Positions 24,346 through 32,647 of a DNA stretch of 64,000 bases are shown here, piece by piece. The stretch is from the NCBI RefSeq assembly GCF_042654585.1, contig NZ_JBHSGR010000011.1, positions 1 to 64,000 on the forward strand, written 5' to 3'. Every line of letters begins with the position of its first letter. Within the stretch, counting starts at the first letter, position 1. The stretch comes from Geodermatophilus arenarius. Lineage in GTDB: Bacteria > Actinomycetota > Actinomycetes > Mycobacteriales > Geodermatophilaceae. Below the pieces are notes generated by a model that worked only from the letters and a program-made list of their open reading frames with translations, was not told the origin of the DNA and did not search any database. Both the position numbers and the translations under genes were made by a program.

Positions 24346-25854
24346 GTGAGCTCGACCGTCTTCGACAGCACCGGCATCGAGACCGGCCCCGACGGCATCC
24401 GCCGCTACACCGGCCTGGCGCCCACCCTGCCCGCGCTGCTGTCCGCCACCGCCGCCCGGGTCCCCGGCCGCACCGCCGTCGTCGAGCCGGGCGGGCCGTC
24501 GGTGACGTACGCCGAGCTGGAGGAGCGCGCCCGGGTCGTGGCCGGCGGGCTGCGCGCCGCAGGCGTCGGGGTCGGCGACCGGGTGGCGCTGCGCATCGGC
24601 AACGGCCTGGACTGGGTGCTCGCGTTCTGGGGGACGCAGCTGGCCGGCGGCGTCGTCGTGCCGCTGAACACCCGGCTGTCGGAGCCCGAGGCGCGGTTCG
24701 TCCTCGACGACTGCGGTGCCGCCTACGTGGTGGAGCCGGGTGCTCCGCTGCCGGCCGGGGAGCCCGTCGAGCCGCACGACGCCGCGCCCACCGACGTCGC
24801 CGCGCTGTTCTACACGTCCGGCACGACCGGCCGGCCCAAGGGCGCGATGACGACGCACGAGAACTTCGCGACCGCCGCGGAGAACATGCGCCGCGTGCTC
24901 GGGCTGTCGCGCGAGGGCGGCGAGACGTCGCTGATCTCGGTGCCGCTGTTCCACGTCACCGGGTGCAACTCGCAGCTGCTCGGGCAGACGGCGATCGGCA
25001 ACACCGTCGTCGTGATGCCGCGGTTCAGCCCGGCCGCGGTGCTGGAGGCGATCCCGGCGTTCGGTGTCAGCCTGCTGACCAGCGTGCCGACGATCTTCGA
25101 GCTGCTGCTGCGGCACCCCTCGTTCGCCTCGACCGACGTCAGCGGCGTGCGGGTGCTCAGCTACGGCGGGGCGCCGATCGCGCCGGAGCTGGTGCACCGG
25201 CTGATGGCGGCGTTCCCGAACGCGCGAGTCGGCAACGGCTTCGGGCTGACCGAGACCGCGGCGCTGGCGACCTACCTGCCGCACGAGTTCGCGCTCGAGC
25301 ACGCCGACTCGGTCGGCTTCGCGGTGCCGGTGGACGACGTCCGGGTGGACCGGCCCGACCCGGACACCGGCGTGGGCGAGCTGCTGGTGCGCGGGCCGAA
25401 CGTCGTCGCCGGCTACTGGGGCGACCCCGCGCGGACGGCGGAGACGTTCAGGAACGGGTGGCTGCGCACCGGCGACATGGCGCGGGTGACCGACGGGATG
25501 GTGCGGATCGTCGACCGCGCGAAGGACATGATCAACCGCGGCGGCGAGAACGTGTACTCGGTCGAGGTGGAGAACGCGCTGGCCGAGCACCCGGACGTCG
25601 TCGAGGTGGCCGTGGTGGGCGTGCCCGACCCGGTGATGGGGGAGAAGGTCGGCGCGGTGGTCCAGCCCCGTGCCGGCGTCTCGGCCGAGGACCTGGTCGC
25701 CTCCCTGGCGCCGTTCGCGCGCGAACGGCTGGCGGACTTCAAGGTGCCGCAGTTCGTGAAGGTCCTCGACGCGCCGCTGCCGCGCAACGCCGGCGGGAAG
25801 GTCCTCAAGCACCCGCTGCGCGCGACGACCGACTGGACGCCCGTCCCGCGGTAG
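24346..25854 (+). CDS. Acyl-CoA synthetase, AMP-binding (class I adenylate-forming)
   Basis: 502 residues from GTG 24346; AGGAGG lies 13 bases upstream, rather far, so an upstream start is possible. Activates a carboxylic acid with ATP and joins it to CoA. Motifs: ALFYTSGTTGRPKGAM (P-loop-like A3), FGLTETAALATYLP (A5), GWLRTGDMARV (A7), DRAKDMINRGGENVYSVEVE (A8 hinge) and the A10 Lys near the end (LPRNAGGKVLKHPLR). About 500 residues fits the medium/long-chain or fatty-acyl-CoA ligase group. Stands alone; faces the sortase gene with only 5 bases between stops. The substrate cannot be told from sequence. Confidence 0.87.
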   Translation: MSSTVFDSTGIETGPDGIRRYTGLAPTLPALLSATAARVPGRTAVVEPGGPSVTYAELEERARVVAGGLRAAGVGVGDRVALRIGNGLDWVLAFWGTQLAGGVVVPLNTRLSEPEARFVLDDCGAAYVVEPGAPLPAGEPVEPHDAAPTDVAALFYTSGTTGRPKGAMTTHENFATAAENMRRVLGLSREGGETSLISVPLFHVTGCNSQLLGQTAIGNTVVVMPRFSPAAVLEAIPAFGVSLLTSVPTIFELLLRHPSFASTDVSGVRVLSYGGAPIAPELVHRLMAAFPNARVGNGFGLTETAALATYLPHEFALEHADSVGFAVPVDDVRVDRPDPDTGVGELLVRGPNVVAGYWGDPARTAETFRNGWLRTGDMARVTDGMVRIVDRAKDMINRGGENVYSVEVENALAEHPDVVEVAVVGVPDPVMGEKVGAVVQPRAGVSAEDLVASLAPFARERLADFKVPQFVKVLDAPLPRNAGGKVLKHPLRATTDWTPVPR

Positions 25855-25859
25855 GCGCG

Positions 25860-26564
25860 TCAGGGACCCCAGTCGGTGAGCCGGGCGAAGACGACGACGT
25901 TGTCGAGGTAGTCGCCCGACTCCTCGTCGAACGCGCCGCCGCAGGTGATCAACCGCAGTCCGGCATGGTCGGTGTCGCCGTAGACCTCGTCGGTCGGGAA
26001 CTCGTCCTTCGGGTGCTCCTCGACGCGGTCGACGGTGAAGACGGCGGAGGTCCCGTCGGCCCGGTCGACGACGACCTCGTCGCCGGGCAGGAGCTCGTCG
26101 ATGCCGGAGAACGCGCCCGGTTCGCCGGCCCAGTCGACATGAGCAGCGAGGATCGCCGGGCCGAGCTCGCCCGGCGTCGGCGACCCGTCGTACCAGCCGG
26201 CCGGGTAGGCGCCCGGCGGGACCTCCATGGTCCCGTCGCGTTCCAGTCCCAGGTCCATGAGCCGGGAGGTCATGTCGAGGGCGGGGATGGAGACGCGGGT
26301 CGGCTCGGACGGCGGCAGCACCAGCCTGCGCGCGTCGGCCGGGATCGGACGCACGGGGAGGTCGAGGTGGAGCACCCGCCCGCCGGGCGACGAGGACGCG
26401 GCCTCCGACACGGTGACCGGCGCCGCGGAGACGCGGTGCGTGCCGCCGTCGCCCTGCTGGGCCGAGAGCCCCGTCGTCAGTGCGCCGACCACCAACAGCG
26501 CAGCGGCCGCTCCCGCCCAGGCCTCGGAGGCCTCGGCGGGAGCGGCCGCTGCGCGGTGCGGCAC
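25860..26564 (-). CDS. Class F sortase
   Basis: 234 residues from GTG 26564. One N-terminal transmembrane or signal segment (AAAALLVVGALTTGLSAQ) precedes a sortase domain beginning PTRVSIPALDMTSRLMDLGL. Catalytic residues: His142 in ILAAHVDWAG, Cys208 in RLITCGGAFDEESG, and an Arg near the end (FARLTDWGP, ~228). The phrase PAGWYDGSPTPGELGPAILAAHVD is typical of actinobacterial class F enzymes, which join a cell-wall protein to peptidoglycan at an LPxTG-like site. The neighbouring excalibur gene, 8 bases upstream on the same strand, is the natural candidate substrate. No ribosome site is visible at the GTG and a large hairpin lies inside the first ~20 codons, so translation may be coupled or controlled. 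Confidence 0.88.
   Translation of the reverse strand: MPHRAAAAPAEASEAWAGAAAALLVVGALTTGLSAQQGDGGTHRVSAAPVTVSEAASSSPGGRVLHLDLPVRPIPADARRLVLPPSEPTRVSIPALDMTSRLMDLGLERDGTMEVPPGAYPAGWYDGSPTPGELGPAILAAHVDWAGEPGAFSGIDELLPGDEVVVDRADGTSAVFTVDRVEEHPKDEFPTDEVYGDTDHAGLRLITCGGAFDEESGDYLDNVVVFARLTDWGP
26498..26554. repeat. 20-base perfect inverted repeat at the sortase start
   Basis: Perfect 20-base arms at 26498-26517 and 26535-26554; a mismatch then a further six pairs (AGGCCT...) close the stem to a 3-base loop, giving ~27 pairs. It lies in codons 4-22 of the sortase gene, encoding AAAAPAEASEAWAGAAAA. Flanking GTCAGTGC motifs outside it extend the symmetry. Far stronger than needed for a codon-driven palindrome. 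Confidence 0.85.
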
Positions 26565-26572
26565 TGACGGAG

Positions 26573-26995
26573 TCAGGCCCGGGTGCGGGCGGTGCGGCGC
26601 GCGGCGACGGCGGCCCCACCGGCGGCGACGAATGCGACGCCACCGAGGACGAACGGCAGGCTGCTGCCCTCGTCGGACGAGCTGCCGTCACCGGCGGCCA
26701 CGGCGCCGGCCGGGCGGGTGGCGACCTGACCGCCGCTGGTCGCGGGAGCCGGGGTGACGGCGGCCGGCGCACCCGCGCCGGTGGCGGCGTAGGCGTAGCT
26801 CTCGCAGGCGATGCCGTCGTTGTCGTCGTCGAGACGCTCGGGGTCACCGGGGACGGCGTCGAAGGCGGCCTGAGCCTCGGCCTGGGACGCGAAGTCGGGG
26901 CAGTCGCGGTCCGGGGCCGCGGACGCGGTGCCGGAGAGGACGACGGAGAAGCCGGCCGCCAGGACGGCGGCAGCAACGGTGCTGCGGATGCGCAT
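26573..26995 (-). CDS. Excalibur domain surface protein
   Basis: 140 residues, ATG with AGGAG 8 bases upstream. Signal peptide (RSTVAAAVLAAGFSVVLSGTASA, cut before APDRDC), then the excalibur domain CPDFASQAEAQAAFDAVPGD followed by DPERLDDDNDGIACESY, with the calcium-type loop DxDNDGxxCE and a Cys pair. A Pro/Ala/Thr linker leads to a C-terminal transmembrane helix (LPFVLGGVAFVAAGGAAVAA) and basic tail (RRTARTRA), the layout of a sortase substrate. I do not see a textbook LPxTG; SSLPFVLGG is the nearest. Adjacent class F sortase supports wall anchoring. Outside the cell, function unknown; likely wall-associated calcium binder. Confidence 0.85.
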   Translation of the reverse strand: MRIRSTVAAAVLAAGFSVVLSGTASAAPDRDCPDFASQAEAQAAFDAVPGDPERLDDDNDGIACESYAYAATGAGAPAAVTPAPATSGGQVATRPAGAVAAGDGSSSDEGSSLPFVLGGVAFVAAGGAAVAARRTARTRA

Positions 26996-27200
26996 GATCA
27001 CTCCTAGTGAGGTGACGGTCACGTAGGAGGCTAGGAAGACGGCCCGGCTCCGTCCGGGAGCGACAGCGGGCTCGGGTTGACGAAACCGCGACCGGACGGT
27101 TGTCAGGACGTCGGCTGGAGCCCGTCGCGGCGCCTCGGCCGGTCTCCGCCGCCTCGCTGGGCGACCGCGCACCTTCCCCGGGCAGACGTCGTACCGCCGG

Positions 27201-27482
27201 TCAGGCAGCGCCGGCCTGCGCCTCGCGGGAGGCCGCGGCCGCCTCGGTGAGCGTCCGGGCGATGGCCCGCACCGCGGCGCCGGTGACCGGGACGCGGCGC
27301 CGCTCCACCCGCTCGGGTGCGCTCCGTCGTTCGGCCGGAACGAGGCGCGGGGCGGGGACGGCGGCGGGACCGCTTCCCCGGGGCGGGAGGACGTCGCGGC
27401 ACCAGCGCTCGCAGTCGGCCAGCAGGTTCCCGGTGGTGAGGGGAGCGGCCATGACCGTCTGGAGCCGGGTGCGGGGGTGCAT
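27201..27482 (-). CDS. Small hypothetical protein, 93 aa
   Basis: Starts at ATG 27482 with GAGAGGACC in front (the longer frame to 27506 lacks a site). Sequence: MHPRTRLQTVMAAPLTTGNL, then LLADCERWCRDVLPPRGS with two Cys, an Arg/Pro-rich middle, and a helical Ala-rich end (GAAVRAIARTLTEAAAASR). No signal or membrane helix and no family I recognise. It lies 205 bases upstream of the excalibur gene on the same strand with no clear terminator between. Confidence 0.45.
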   Translation of the reverse strand: MHPRTRLQTVMAAPLTTGNLLADCERWCRDVLPPRGSGPAAVPAPRLVPAERRSAPERVERRRVPVTGAAVRAIARTLTEAAAASREAQAGAA

Positions 27483-27669
27483 GCGGTCCTCTCGTTCCGG
27501 GGGCATGGTCGCGCCCGTTCCCTACTCGTATCGGCAGGCCGGCCCTCATGCGGAACGGCGCGCCGGTGCTGCAGTCGATCATCGTCCGCGTGCCGCTCAC
27601 GCCGGCGTGTCAGCGCGTGTCGCGTGCACGCAGCCGATGATCAACTGGCTGGGAAGAGGCGCGGCCGTC

Positions 27670-28494
27670 TCACCTGGCCGAGCGGTCCGCGTCCTGTCCG
27701 GCGGTGATCTCGTCGGCCGCGACCCCGAGATCGGGGAGCGCGTCCAGAGTCGGGGCGTCGGCGCGGAGGCCGGGTGCCGTCACGGCGGTCGCCCGCCGCT
27801 GCTGCGTCGGCGGCAACCGGAGGCCGGCGCAGTTCGTCTGCGTGTGCTCGCGGTGGTGCCGCATCCAGGTGATGACGTCGAGGGTGCGCAGGTCGGTCAC
27901 GCCCGACGGGATGCCCGACGCCTCCCGGGCCGCGCTGAGGCGCTCGCCCAGCACCCCGCCGTCCTCCGCGAAGAGGCCGAGCAACCAGTTCCACACACCG
28001 GCCGGCCGCCCGAACGCGCACCGGACCACGCGGTCGTACACGGGGATGAGCCTCGGTCGCTTGCGGGCCAGCAGCTTGCCCGTGATCACCCAGCCCATGC
28101 CGTGTGGTTCCTCCAGCAGGTCCCAGACGACGCGGGCGTGGGACGCGGTCGCGAACAGCTCGACGGCCCGCGGATCGCTGATCGCGACGTCGGTGGGCAT
28201 GTGCGACAGGTGGTCCGAGACGGACAGGCCGAGGTCGCCCTCCAGCAGCGCGAGCGCGACGTCGCCGGGGACGTCGACCTCCAACATCGTCACCGCCACC
28301 AGGTCCTCGTAGGTGATCCGGTCGGCGGTGTCGGGCCGGTCGCCACCGCCGGCGAGGAACTCGAACCGGCTGCCGGAGTAGGTCGGCATCCGGCGCGGCG
28401 GGCGACCCGGCTCGTAGTAGGCGACGAGGTCGTCCACCGCGCGGGGGTCGTCAACGAGGCGCAGCAGGTCATCGAGCGTGAGCACGCACGGCAC
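27670..28494 (-). CDS. DUF6308 family protein (copy A)
   Basis: 274 residues. DUF6308 features: AVDDLVAYYEPGRPPRR...YSGSRFEFLAGG, ITYEDLVAVTMLEVDVPG, the central HARVVWDLLEEPHGMGWVIT, LLARKRPRLIPVYDRVV and the late DVITWMRHHRE. Proteins of the family are common in actinobacteria and have no assigned activity; the conserved KRP+LIP+YD segment and helical rest recall DNA-repair HhH-type folds in a general way (my impression only). The next gene upstream on the same strand (28516) is a diverged second member, 21 bases away, so they form a two-gene operon of paralogues. Confidence 0.7.
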   Translation of the reverse strand: MPCVLTLDDLLRLVDDPRAVDDLVAYYEPGRPPRRMPTYSGSRFEFLAGGGDRPDTADRITYEDLVAVTMLEVDVPGDVALALLEGDLGLSVSDHLSHMPTDVAISDPRAVELFATASHARVVWDLLEEPHGMGWVITGKLLARKRPRLIPVYDRVVRCAFGRPAGVWNWLLGLFAEDGGVLGERLSAAREASGIPSGVTDLRTLDVITWMRHHREHTQTNCAGLRLPPTQQRRATAVTAPGLRADAPTLDALPDLGVAADEITAGQDADRSAR

Positions 28495-28515
28495 CCTGCC
28501 CGACGCGTCCGACGG

Positions 28516-29292
28516 TCACGCCGGGAGCAGTGCCTCCAGGCCCTGCTCGGAGTCGGCGGCGATCGCGCGGCCGACGGCGACCGCGTGGGTCATCCGCAGC
28601 GAGCCGGACAGCCACAGCAGGACGTCGTGCAGCCGCACCCGGCCGAGCGGCCGGCCGAGCAGCCGCGCCGTCGCCGCCTCCAGTGCGGCGAACGCGCCGG
28701 CGTTGGCGGTGAGCTCGCGGTGGACGATCGCCGCGGCTCCGCTGTCGCCCTCGCGCAGGTGGCCCCACAGCTGACGGCGGGTGTGCCCGTCGGTCAGTGG
28801 TATCAGCGCGGGGGAGCGGTGGTGCAGCGCGGCGACGACGTGCCGCGCCCCCGGCCCCTCCGCCACCGACCGGAGCGACGCCCCGACCGTGCCCGGTTCC
28901 ATCAGCACCGAGAACTCGTCGGCGGGCAGCTCCCACAGCGGTCGCCCGTTCGCCCGCGCGAGCGCCGCGGCGTAGTCCGGCCAGACGTCGTCGAGCCGGC
29001 CGCGCACCTCCCGCCACCCCGCCGGGTCGAGCCGGCCGTGCAGGCCCTCGGCGAGCAGGACGTCGCGGTCGGTGGGGCCGTCGCCGGTCGCGGGCGGCTG
29101 CCCGTCGAAGCGGTCGAAGGCGTAGGCGAGCACCTGCACCCACCGGCCCTGCGGCACGCTGGGGGAGCGGAAGAACAGCGGACGACGGCCGCGCGCGTAC
29201 CCGAGGACGGCGGCCAGTGCGGTGGCCAGCGGGATCGGGTCGGGCCCCGCGCTCGGGAGCACGAGAGCAGCCGCGTCCGGTCCGACCGACAC
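28516..29292 (-). CDS. DUF6308 family protein (copy B)
   Basis: 258 residues from GTG 29292; a longer start at 29373 is possible. It parallels copy A: RDVLLAEGLHGRLDPAGWREV, VWPDYAAALARANGRPLWEL, RHVVAALHHRSPALIPLTD (matching the RPRLIPVYD of copy A), and LHDVLLWLSGSLRMTHAV. Identity is low, so the duplication is old or the genes were brought together. A downstream gap of only 21 bases to copy A implies co-transcription and possibly a heteromeric complex. Biochemical role unknown. Confidence 0.65.
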   Translation of the reverse strand: MSVGPDAAALVLPSAGPDPIPLATALAAVLGYARGRRPLFFRSPSVPQGRWVQVLAYAFDRFDGQPPATGDGPTDRDVLLAEGLHGRLDPAGWREVRGRLDDVWPDYAAALARANGRPLWELPADEFSVLMEPGTVGASLRSVAEGPGARHVVAALHHRSPALIPLTDGHTRRQLWGHLREGDSGAAAIVHRELTANAGAFAALEAATARLLGRPLGRVRLHDVLLWLSGSLRMTHAVAVGRAIAADSEQGLEALLPA

Positions 29293-29409
29293 GGGCCCAT
29301 TCAACTCCGTCCGCGGCTCGGCGCGGCCGAAGCGGGAGGACGCGCGCCGGGGAGTCGGTCGTACCCGCCGCACCGCTCATTCCCGGGGACGGCGGCGGTC
29401 TGCCCTGGC

Positions 29410-29979
29410 ATGACGATCGACCTGGGACCCGCAGCGGCCGCCACGGCGGGGGTCGTGGCCGGGATCCGCGACGACCAGCTCACCGCCCCCACCCCGTGCG
29501 ACGGGACGACCGTGGCCGGGCTGCTCGGCCACCTCGCCGGGCTCGCCTACGCCTTCCGCATGGCCGCGGAGAAGACGCCCGTCGACGGCACCGCCTCCAC
29601 TGACCCCGCGCACCTGCCCGCCGACTGGCGCACCTTCGTCCCCGCGCAGCTCGACGCGCTGGCCGCGGCCTGGCGGGATCCCGCGGCGCACGAGGGCATG
29701 ACGGCGGCCGGCGGGGTGGACATGCCGGGGGAGGTGGCGGCCGTCGTCGCGCTCGACGAGGTCGTCGTCCACGGCTGGGACCTCGCCGCCGCCACCGGTC
29801 AGCGCTACGAGGTCGCCGACGCGGACGCCGACACCTGCCGCGCGTTCGCCGAGTCCTTCGGCGACGACCGCCCGCCGGACCTGTACGGCCCGGTCGTGCC
29901 GGTGCCCGCCGACGCCCCGGCGCTCGACCGGCTGCTCGGCGTCACCGGCCGCGACCCTGGCTGGAAGCCGCCGGCCTAG
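29410..29979 (+). CDS. TIGR03086-type DinB-like metal-binding protein
   Basis: 189 residues, ATG start. The four-helix DinB/maleylpyruvate isomerase N-terminal fold is recognisable: GIRDDQLTAPTPCDGTTVAG followed by LLGHLAGLAYAFRMAA (first metal His), a central LDALAAAWRDPAAHEG, and ALDEVVVHGWDLAAATGQRY (second metal His). The end has FGDDRPPDLYGPVVPVPADA, characteristic of TIGR03086. Family members bind zinc or another metal and some are mycothiol-dependent enzymes; for this subfamily no reaction is established. Its stop overlaps the stop of the convergent lipoprotein gene by 4 bases. Confidence 0.82.
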   Translation: MTIDLGPAAAATAGVVAGIRDDQLTAPTPCDGTTVAGLLGHLAGLAYAFRMAAEKTPVDGTASTDPAHLPADWRTFVPAQLDALAAAWRDPAAHEGMTAAGGVDMPGEVAAVVALDEVVVHGWDLAAATGQRYEVADADADTCRAFAESFGDDRPPDLYGPVVPVPADAPALDRLLGVTGRDPGWKPPA

Positions 29980-30986
29980 CCGAACCGCCAGAGCACCGGC
30001 TCGCCGCGGCAGTCGCTGACGACCGAGGCGCGGCCGGACCCGTCGACGTCGGACCCGTCGACCGCGCCGCCGTCGCACAGCTCCACCTCGGCGACCACCT
30101 CGCCCGCCGCCAGGTCGACGCTGCGCTGCAGCACCCGCGGCACCTCGCCGTCGGCCACGGTGTCGACGAGCGTGGCCCTGTCCCCGTCGACCGTCACCAG
30201 CGCCGGCAGGTCACCGGGCACGGTGGCCAGCACCTCGGAGCCGCGGGTGATGGAGACGTCGCCGGACCCGCCGACGGTCGCGTACACGTCGCCGTCGACG
30301 ACGGTCAGCGGGCCGGCGGCACCCGGGCCGGTCGGCACCTCGCCGATGATCTGCAGCGCGGCGTCGACGATGACGACGGAGGCGCTGCGCCCGGTGTCCG
30401 TGGCGACGACGACCATGCCGTCCCCCGAGACGTGCAGGTCGCGCGGCGTGCCGGGCAGCGCGACCTCGTCGCGGACGACGCCGCTCTCGGGGTCGACGGC
30501 GACCAGCCGGTGCGCGCCGTCGATGCCGCTGAGCGCGAGGAGCAGCACGCCGTCGATGACGACCGCGTCGAGCGCCGAGACGTCGGCGGCACCGAGCGTG
30601 CCGACCGGCTCCGGCGCGTCGGCGCGCCGCAGGTCCGCCTCGACGAGGGCCACGCGCCCGGCGGCGAACCCGACGACCACCACGCCCTCGCCGTCCGCGG
30701 CGATGCGGGTGAGGCCGGGCCGCTCGGAGTCGAGGCCGCGGAGCGGGACGACGGTGACGGTGCCGTCGGCGGCGACGTCGGCGAGGGTGAGCGGACCGCC
30801 GGGCGGCGCCAGCAGCGCGACCGACCGGCCGTCGGCGGTGGCGGCCACGTCGAGCACCTCGGCGTCCGCGCCCGCGACGTCGGCCAGCGACACCGTCGTC
30901 GGCCCCGGGATCGCCGTACCCGCGATCGCCCCGCCACAGCCGGTCAGCACGAGAGCGGCGAGCACGAGCCCGGGGCTGGGGCGCAT
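29976..30986 (-). CDS. Secreted beta-propeller lipoprotein (family copy 2)
   Basis: 336 residues, ATG start. Lipoprotein signal MRPSPGLVLAALVLTGCGG with Cys17 as lipid site. The rest is beta-propeller like copy 1: VAATADGRSVALLAPPGGP, TRIADADGEG-type turns, VAVDPESGVVRDEVALPG, LHVSGDGMVVVATDTG and VVDGDVYATVGGSGDV, ending DCRGEPVLWRFG, close to the CDGEAVLWWLDPR end of copy 1. It is shorter than copies 1 and 4 (~400), losing about one blade's worth. Tail Cys pair conserved. The family is probably anchored on the outer face of the membrane; ligand unknown. Confidence 0.75.
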   Translation of the reverse strand: MRPSPGLVLAALVLTGCGGAIAGTAIPGPTTVSLADVAGADAEVLDVAATADGRSVALLAPPGGPLTLADVAADGTVTVVPLRGLDSERPGLTRIAADGEGVVVVGFAAGRVALVEADLRRADAPEPVGTLGAADVSALDAVVIDGVLLLALSGIDGAHRLVAVDPESGVVRDEVALPGTPRDLHVSGDGMVVVATDTGRSASVVIVDAALQIIGEVPTGPGAAGPLTVVDGDVYATVGGSGDVSITRGSEVLATVPGDLPALVTVDGDRATLVDTVADGEVPRVLQRSVDLAAGEVVAEVELCDGGAVDGSDVDGSGRASVVSDCRGEPVLWRFG

Positions 30987-31050
30987 GCCGGCAGAGTGTG
31001 ACCGGGCCCCACAGGCGCGACAAGCAGTCGCGACGCGGCCGGACGCGCGA

Positions 31051-31070
31051 GCCCTTCGCGCGCGAAAGGC
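31051..31070. terminator. Small palindrome, possible terminator
   Basis: A 20-base near-perfect palindrome (one mismatch) 24 bases after the 31095 gene's stop on the minus strand; could terminate it or serve as an operator for the next gene. Confidence 0.3.
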
Positions 31071-31094
31071 CGCGGCGGCTGTCCGACGAGCTGG

Positions 31095-31994
31095 TCAGTC
31101 GTAGGGGTTCGTGAGGACGGCGGCGGCCTCGACGACGTCGAACGTCACCGGCGGCCCGTCGGTCGTGGTGGTGCCGGGGACGTCGGCCGGCGCGCTGCCG
31201 TCGACGGTGAACGTGGCGCCCCAGGTGACGGTGAGCGACGCGGTGTACGTGCCCGAGCGGTAGAGGTGCTCGGTGGCCTGCTCGGGATAGGCGCCGCCGG
31301 GGACGGTCGTGGTCAGCGTGGGCGCGGCGGGGTCGCCGGTGCGCCAGGTGTAGCGCTGCGCCTCAGCGACGATGACGACGGCGTAGCCGCGGACGTCGAC
31401 GGTGAAGGTCTGGGTGATCGGGGCGTCGGTCCAGAAGACGACCGGCAGCCCGGCCAGGCCCCGTCCCGGCGGCGCGTGCGAGGTGGTCAGCTGCGGCAGC
31501 GGCAGCCGCTGGAAGTAGGCGAACACCTCCTCCGGCGACGGCGGCGGGTTGAGCGCCGTGATGTCGATGCACGCTGTGCGGACGGTGGTCCACCGCCCGA
31601 GCAGATCGCCGGGCTGCGCGCCGGGTGGCACTTCCACCACTGCGCTTCCGTCCGAGCGGACCACCGGGCGCTGTTGCACGGCGAGCCATCGCACCACTTG
31701 GCCCAGTTCGGCGGGGCAGGCCTGGAAATCAACGCCTGTACACGACCCTGCTTCTTCGTCGGACAGGACGCACGGCTGGACCAGGCGCCAGACGTAGTCG
31801 ATGGCCGCAGGCCCGCCGCCGCTCACTAGCTCACCGACCCCGCCCCCGGCGTACTCGACCATCGCTGATCCGCCATCGAGCCCAGTCGACCCGCACGAGT
31901 CGAACGAGCATGCCAGCGCATTCGTCTTGGGTGTTGTTGTGACCAGCAGAAGCGCGATGCCGACCAGAACGACGCCCCAGCGCAGTCGTCTCAT
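31095..31994 (-). CDS. Secreted actinobacterial protein of unknown function
   Basis: 299 residues from ATG 31994, whose ATGA overlaps the stop of the preceding gene, so the two are translationally coupled. Signal sequence RWGVVLVGIALLLVTTTPKT, cleaved around NALACS. Mature protein: several Cys (CSFDSCGSTG; VQPCVLSDEEAGSCTG; FQACPAELGQ), a Pro-rich middle (ITALNPPPSPEEVFAYFQRL) and a beta-sandwich-like end (YRSGTYTASLTVTWGATFTV). I know this arrangement next to DUF6318 genes in other actinobacteria, but no function. Base composition at its 5' end is visibly lower in GC than its neighbours. Confidence 0.6.
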   Translation of the reverse strand: MRRLRWGVVLVGIALLLVTTTPKTNALACSFDSCGSTGLDGGSAMVEYAGGGVGELVSGGGPAAIDYVWRLVQPCVLSDEEAGSCTGVDFQACPAELGQVVRWLAVQQRPVVRSDGSAVVEVPPGAQPGDLLGRWTTVRTACIDITALNPPPSPEEVFAYFQRLPLPQLTTSHAPPGRGLAGLPVVFWTDAPITQTFTVDVRGYAVVIVAEAQRYTWRTGDPAAPTLTTTVPGGAYPEQATEHLYRSGTYTASLTVTWGATFTVDGSAPADVPGTTTTDGPPVTFDVVEAAAVLTNPYD

Positions 31995-32623
31995 CCGAGT
32001 TGAAAGCCTGTGACGGTCCAGGACCGCGTCGACTCCGACCACTCAAGCCCGAGACCCGAGAAAAGCCTTGGTGCCAGATCAGGCTGAGCCTCAAGGACAA
32101 CGCCGGAGCTGTCCACGAGCGAAACAGGCTCCCGCCGGGCACTGAAGCTGAACTCAGCACTTGTCCCGTCGAGCATCACGGGAGGCACGTCGACTAGCGA
32201 GACCTCGCCACCCACATATCTATTTCCCGCGGCAGCCGCCTCGTCATAGTTGTTGGCGATGCGCCGGCACTCATCGCACTCGGGACCGAGGTCGCGCAGT
32301 GGTTGCCCGGCCGGGATGGCGCGCTGCCGGTTCAGCAGGTCGATCCAGTAGCGGAGGAAGGCCTCGGCGCCGGCGGCGTCCTGGGTGCGGGCCTCGGGCG
32401 GCACCGGGAAGTCGGCCGGACCCACCACGGGCAGCGCCTCGGTGGTGCTCGCCGGCGCCGACGTCGTCGGCAGGCTCGTGCTCGGCGCCTCGTCGTCAGG
32501 AACTGAGCAGGCGGGCAGCAGCAGCGCCGCGCCGAGGACCACCGCGATGAGGCTCGTCCGTCCGGTGCCGGGGTTCTGCACGATCGCGGACGATAACCAG
32601 AACAGCACCGCTCCGGATCGCAC
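31991..32623 (-). CDS. DUF6318 family lipoprotein
   Basis: 210 residues from GTG 32623 (a GTG about 14 codons in is also possible). Lipoprotein signal with LIAVVLGAALLLPACSVPD, Thr/Ser-rich linker, then the DUF6318 core: ARTQDAAGAEAFLRYWIDLL, RDLGPECDECRRIANNYDEA with its CxxC, and ending RSWTVTGFQLG. This core is an NTF2-like beta barrel by pattern and is found in exported actinobacterial lipoproteins of unknown role. Coupled by ATGA to the secreted protein downstream, suggesting joint function at the cell surface. Confidence 0.75.
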   Translation of the reverse strand: MRSGAVLFWLSSAIVQNPGTGRTSLIAVVLGAALLLPACSVPDDEAPSTSLPTTSAPASTTEALPVVGPADFPVPPEARTQDAAGAEAFLRYWIDLLNRQRAIPAGQPLRDLGPECDECRRIANNYDEAAAAGNRYVGGEVSLVDVPPVMLDGTSAEFSFSARREPVSLVDSSGVVLEAQPDLAPRLFSGLGLEWSESTRSWTVTGFQLG

Positions 32624-32647
32624 CCTGGGGACAACCCACCCGAACGG

